In this document: piece after piece, positions 6,483 through 9,066 of the stretch
Layout: the number at the start of each line of letters is the position of its first letter
Numbering within the stretch: the stretch's first letter is position 1
NCBI GenBank assembly: GCA_003242645.1
Contig: QGVC01000126.1
Location: forward strand, 1 to 9,066
Source of the DNA: Pseudomonadota bacterium
GTDB taxonomy: Bacteria; Pseudomonadota; Alphaproteobacteria; Rhizobiales; Hyphomicrobiaceae
Reading direction: 5' to 3'
Length of the DNA stretch: 9,066 nt
Made by a program: the position numbers and the translations under genes
The notes under the pieces: generated by a model
Seen by the model: the letters and a program-made list of their open reading frames with translations, nothing else
What the model was told of the DNA's origin: nothing
Databases searched by the model: none

Positions 6483-7171
6483 TCGCCTTGGCTTCCAGAA
6501 TGAGCGCGGAGAAACGCGCTCATATGAAAACGGGCCTCCTCGGGTGGGTAGGCATAGGCGCGCCCGACAGGGCAGGCCCGTCGCGCCAGACACGCTGTTT
6601 CGAGGCACGCAGCTCCCTCAGCTTTGTGCAGGTGGGCGATGCACTTGGGCACGTCGTAGCCCGATTGGCTAAATGCCCCGACTGGGCATGACGTAAGGCA
6701 TGGCATTTCGGCACAGCTGTCGCAGGGATTTGCGACCACGGCTCGCGCTGGCAGCGGGATCACCTCTGCGAAGGCAAGTGCTGCGCGATAGGAGTGCCAC
6801 AGCCCATAGTCTGGATGGATCAGCAACCCAAGCGGCGACTGGAAAGCGGGTTCTGCCCGCTTCGCCCAACGTTGGAACGGCAGGTAAGGCGGTCCGCCGA
6901 AAGGGAAGAGTGCCACGGCGCCGAGGTCGCTTGCCAACTCGTCCGTGACGCGCCGCGTCCATGCATCGAGTGGATCGTTCTGTTGAGCAGCTTCGGGCGA
7001 GGCCTGGAAGGCTTGCCAGAAGGAGGTACCGACGCCTCCCAGCATCACGAGCGTTTTCGCAGGACGACCGTCAGGCAGTGGCGGCACGCCATCGCTTGCG
7101 TCCGGATGAAAGCCGCCCCGCACCATAAGCCCGCGTGCTTGGACACACTCTTGCAGGCGCTCATAATCCAT
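6464..7171 (-). CDS. MMACHC (CblC)-like cobalamin-fold domain fused to a two-[4Fe-4S] ferredoxin module
   Basis: This is a 235-residue protein from the ATG at 7171. The frame stays open to 7384, but that would run deep into the divergent CoA-transferase gene. No strong ribosome-binding site marks the start; TTG at 7177 is possible. Residues about 1-145 resemble the vitamin B12 chaperone MMACHC: DPLDAWTRRV (67-76), then G115-x2-IHP (118-120)-x-Y-G-x-W125-x3-R129. The spacing is the same as human G147-x2-IHP-x-F-G-x-W157-x3-R161, where R161 contacts glutathione and is mutated in cblC disease. The C-terminal part has eight cysteines. C150-x2-C153-x4-C158-x3-C162-P, then C177, C189, C194 and C200-P, are suited to two [4Fe-4S] clusters. 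Cobalamin fold plus dicluster ferredoxin is also the layout of epoxyqueuosine reductase QueG, but this protein is much shorter. It is probably a cytoplasmic redox enzyme acting on, or using, a corrinoid. No signal peptide is seen. Its 3' end overlaps the E1 gene by 19 bases, tail to tail. The MMACHC comparison is from memory. Confidence 0.8.
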   Translation of the reverse strand: MDYERLQECVQARGLMVRGGFHPDASDGVPPLPDGRPAKTLVMLGGVGTSFWQAFQASPEAAQQNDPLDAWTRRVTDELASDLGAVALFPFGGPPYLPFQRWAKRAEPAFQSPLGLLIHPDYGLWHSYRAALAFAEVIPLPARAVVANPCDSCAEMPCLTSCPVGAFSQSGYDVPKCIAHLHKAEGAACLETACLARRACPVGRAYAYPPEEARFHMSAFLRAHSGSQGDQPTNR

Positions 7172-7229
7172 GCGCAACTGATCCGCGCTTCTTCCTCGGT
7201 CCGCGGTACACAACTCGGAGGATCGTCTG
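7172..7229. promoter_or_regulatory. 58-base divergent gap between the MMACHC-like/ferredoxin gene and the CoA-transferase gene
   Basis: The two genes are head to head with only 58 bases between their starts, so their promoters must overlap here or extend into the coding regions. I find no convincing -35/-10 pair in either direction. The only clear signal is the ribosome-binding site of the plus-strand gene. Confidence 0.35.
7217..7221 (+). promoter_or_regulatory. Shine-Dalgarno site fixing the GTG start of the CoA-transferase
   Basis: GGAGG lies 8 bases before the GTG at 7230. This supports initiation at that GTG, whose product begins directly with the conserved N-terminal strand of the family. 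Confidence 0.7.
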
Positions 7230-8351
7230 GTGGTCAAGCCGCTCGAAGGACTTCTGGTCGTATCACTGGAGCAAGCCGTGGCAGCGCCCATGGCCAGCCG
7301 GCGGCTCGCTGATGCAGGTGCTCGAGTCATCAAGCTGGAGCGCCCCGAGGGCGATTTCGCCCGCGGGTATGATGCGGTCGTCAACGGGCTGTCCTCCTAC
7401 TTCGTCTGGCTCAATCGCGGTAAGGAGTCCGTCATCGTCGATCTTTCGCGTGCAGAGGATCGGGCGCTCTTCGAGGAACTGCTCGACCGGGCTGATGTCT
7501 TCATCCAAAATCTGAAACCGGGCGCCCTGGCGCGCCTCGGCTATCCCATCGAGGAGCTGACCAAGCGTCACGAGCGGCTGATCGTTTGTTCGATTTCTGG
7601 TTACGGCGACACCGGGCCTTACGCAGAGCGCAAGGCCTACGACCTGCTGATCCAGGCCGAGTCGGGCCTTGCATCGGTGACCGGTGGGCCTGAAGCGCCG
7701 GCGCGAGTCGGCGTCTCCGTCGTCGACATCGCCGCTGGTATGAATGCCTACGAGGCGATCCTTGAGGCCTTGATTACACGCGGCAAGACGGGGCGGGGCG
7801 CCGATATTCGCGTCTCCATGTTCGACTGCATGGCCGAATGGATGACCGTGCCACTCCTGCAAGGAGAGAACGGATTTCCGCCGAAGCGCGCAGGTCTCGC
7901 GCATGTCTCCATCTCGCCCTACGGCGTGTTTCAGACGGCCGACGGGGTGCCCATCCTCATCAGCATCCAAAGCGATCGCGAATGGGCAAAGCTCTGCCGC
8001 GAGGTGCTGGAGAAGCCAGAGCTAGCCACCGATCCCCGCTTCGCCACCAATGTCGCACGCGTCAAGAACCGTCCGGAAACCGACGGCACGGTCGCCGCGT
8101 GGTTCGCGGCGCGGGATCACGAGTCGGCCATTGCGCGGCTTGCTGCGGCGGATATTGCTTTCGCGCGCGTCAACGACGTTTACAGCCTCAGTACCCATCC
8201 GCAGCTGCGCCGCATTACGGTGGGCACGGAGAAGGGAGCGGTTCGCATGCCGGCACCTGGTGTGCAACTCGCAGGTACGACGCCCGAGTTCGGACCTGTG
8301 CCAGCGCTCGGCGAGCATACTGAGGCCGTGCGTCGCGAGTTTCTGGGATAA
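7230..8351 (+). CDS. CaiB/BaiF family (family III) CoA-transferase
   Basis: This is a complete 373-residue protein starting with GTG behind GGAGG. Family III CoA-transferases move CoA between acyl-CoA and a free acid by way of an aspartyl-CoA thioester. Visible family features are PLEGLLVVSLEQAVAAP at the N-terminus, the GARVIKLERPEGD strand-loop (30-42) and WLNRGKES (60-67). The D71-L pair of the SVIVDL strand, ADVFIQNLKPG (89-99), the CSISGYGDTGPY segment (120-131) and AYDLLIQAESG (136-146) follow. The catalytic aspartate is D166 in VVDIAAGMNAYEAI. A small-domain segment (about 215-330) and a C-terminal HPQLRR and GEHTEAV typical of the fold complete it. The donor and acceptor cannot be read from sequence; relatives act on carnitine, oxalate, succinate/citramalate, mesaconate or bile acids. 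It diverges from the MMACHC-like gene and is followed 76-82 bases later by pepN, with no terminator seen between them. Confidence 0.9.
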   Translation: MVKPLEGLLVVSLEQAVAAPMASRRLADAGARVIKLERPEGDFARGYDAVVNGLSSYFVWLNRGKESVIVDLSRAEDRALFEELLDRADVFIQNLKPGALARLGYPIEELTKRHERLIVCSISGYGDTGPYAERKAYDLLIQAESGLASVTGGPEAPARVGVSVVDIAAGMNAYEAILEALITRGKTGRGADIRVSMFDCMAEWMTVPLLQGENGFPPKRAGLAHVSISPYGVFQTADGVPILISIQSDREWAKLCREVLEKPELATDPRFATNVARVKNRPETDGTVAAWFAARDHESAIARLAAADIAFARVNDVYSLSTHPQLRRITVGTEKGAVRMPAPGVQLAGTTPEFGPVPALGEHTEAVRREFLG

Positions 8352-8378
8352 GCCTCAGCGGGCTTGCCATATCCCATT

Positions 8379-8392
8379 AGCATCCGGATGCT
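8379..8392. repeat. Perfect 14-bp palindrome between the CoA-transferase and pepN genes
   Basis: AGCATCCGGATGCT reads the same on both strands. It lies 27 bases after the CoA-transferase stop and about 40 bases before the pepN start, where an operator could sit. As RNA it could form only a 5-bp stem with a CCGG loop and no T run follows, so it does not look like a terminator. Confidence 0.5.
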
Positions 8393-8433
8393 GTCGGCAA
8401 TCTCACGCGACCTTCCGAAATCAGTGGATGATC

Positions 8434-9066
8434 ATGAAAACCGACGTACCTCGCCCTATCCGCCTCGAGAACTACCGTCCGCCTGAGTTTCTGATCGATA
8501 CGGTCGAGCTGAATTTCACGCTTGACCCGACGCGCACGAGGGTCATGTCGCGCCTCCAGATGCGGCCGAACCCGGACGCCGCGAAAAAGGGTCAGCCACT
8601 CAGTCTCGATGGCGAGACTTTGGAGCTCGGCGAGGTGAAGCTCGACGGCAAGAAGCTTGAGCCGGGCGAGTACCAGGTCACCGATCGCCACCTGATCCTC
8701 CCGCGCGTGCCGCAAAAGCCGTTCACGCTGGAGATCGAAACCTTCGTCAATCCGGAAGCCAATAAGGCGCTGCAAGGTCTTTATCGCTCCCGCGGCATCT
8801 ACTGCACTCAGTGCGAGCCGGAAGGGTTTCGCCGCATCACGTATTTCGTGGATCGCCCCGATGTGCTCGCCGTCTATACGACACGCATCGAAGCGGATGC
8901 CGAAGAGGCGCCTGTTCTGCTGTCGAACGGTAATCCCGTGGAGCGCGGGACCATCGATGGCGGCAAGCGGCATTACGCGGTGTGGAAGGATCCCTTCCCG
9001 AAACCCTCTTATTTGTTTGCACTCGTCGGCGGAAACTTATCCGCCGTCACATCGACATTTCGGACG
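8434..9066 (+). CDS. pepN: Aminopeptidase N (M1 family, E. coli PepN type), N-terminal part only; runs off the right edge
   Basis: 211 residues are visible of a protein normally about 870-890 long. It begins MKTDVPRPIRLENYRPPEFLI, the usual opening of PepN-type enzymes, and continues through the N-terminal beta domain (LMRPNP-like LQMRPNP at 41-47). GLYRS (115-119) is followed by TQCEPEGFRR (125-134), in which Q126 and E128 correspond to the PepN residues that help hold the substrate's free amino end. ITYFVDRPDVLA (135-146), LLSNGNPVE (162-170) and FALVGG (195-200) are also family hallmarks. The GAMEN and HExxH zinc-site motifs lie beyond the window. The product would be a cytoplasmic zinc peptidase removing N-terminal residues from peptides. 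An in-frame ATG two codons earlier (8428) is an alternative start. 8434 is preferred because it has a TGGA about 6 bases upstream and matches relatives, although that site is weak. It may be co-transcribed with the CoA-transferase. Confidence 0.92.
   Translation, partial: MKTDVPRPIRLENYRPPEFLIDTVELNFTLDPTRTRVMSRLQMRPNPDAAKKGQPLSLDGETLELGEVKLDGKKLEPGEYQVTDRHLILPRVPQKPFTLEIETFVNPEANKALQGLYRSRGIYCTQCEPEGFRRITYFVDRPDVLAVYTTRIEADAEEAPVLLSNGNPVERGTIDGGKRHYAVWKDPFPKPSYLFALVGGNLSAVTSTFRT

Noticed and set aside
7172..7384. 71-residue upstream extension of the MMACHC-like/ferredoxin protein
   Set aside because: It lies antisense to the conserved N-terminus of the CoA-transferase and is Ser/Arg-rich low-complexity sequence; homology begins after the ATG at 7171.
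7263..7970. 235-codon minus-strand open frame
   Set aside because: It lies antisense to the CoA-transferase, whose own frame is unmistakable.
8377..8973. 198-codon minus-strand open frame
   Set aside because: It lies antisense to pepN; the plus strand gives an excellent PepN N-terminus that simply has no stop before the window edge.
1..9066. Mobile elements, CRISPR arrays, tRNA or rRNA genes, attachment sites
   Set aside because: I saw no transposase or integrase, no regularly spaced repeats, and no cloverleaf or rRNA segments. Everything looks like ordinary chromosomal backbone.

Overview
This is a stretch of GC-rich chromosomal DNA that reads like an alphaproteobacterium, most likely of the order Hyphomicrobiales. 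The suggestion rests on codon use, a CHASE2-type sensor, an 801-residue AceE-like E1, an E. coli-type PepN and an alphaproteobacterial-style GTTC-N7-GTTC site. No species can be named. I see no transposase, integrase, tRNA, rRNA or CRISPR array. Coding density is high, and no gene-free stretch exceeds 300 bases.

Left part (1-2590, all minus strand). The 5' part of a membrane CHASE2-domain sensor runs off the left edge, so its output domain is outside the window. Upstream of it lie a beta-hydroxyacid dehydrogenase of the 3-hydroxyisobutyrate/tartronate-semialdehyde family, then a small secreted basic protein with two cysteines. A clear intrinsic terminator separates the secreted-protein gene from the dehydrogenase, and the dehydrogenase has its own sigma70-like promoter.

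Middle part (2552-6482). A divergent intergenic region carries several short inverted repeats and a GTTC-N7-GTTC match. It leads into a tight two-gene plus-strand operon: a catabolic-type threonine ammonia-lyase with an ACT domain, then a large thiamine-diphosphate enzyme resembling the homodimeric E1 of pyruvate dehydrogenase. The first makes 2-oxobutyrate and the second looks like a 2-oxoacid-decarboxylating E1. Inference: together they may feed threonine carbon towards propionyl-CoA, as MdeA and MdeB do for methionine in Pseudomonas putida.

Right part (6464-9066). A minus-strand gene converges on the E1 gene with a 19-base overlap. I read its product as a compact fusion of an MMACHC (CblC)-like cobalamin-binding fold with a C-terminal eight-cysteine, two-[4Fe-4S] ferredoxin module. 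This is the most interesting item in the window. Divergent from it, 58 bases away, is a family III (CaiB/BaiF) CoA-transferase, followed by the 5' part of an E. coli-type aminopeptidase N that runs off the right edge.

Several products fit propionate/branched-chain/CoA-thioester metabolism and its vitamin B12 requirement, but that link is inferred from neighbourhood alone.
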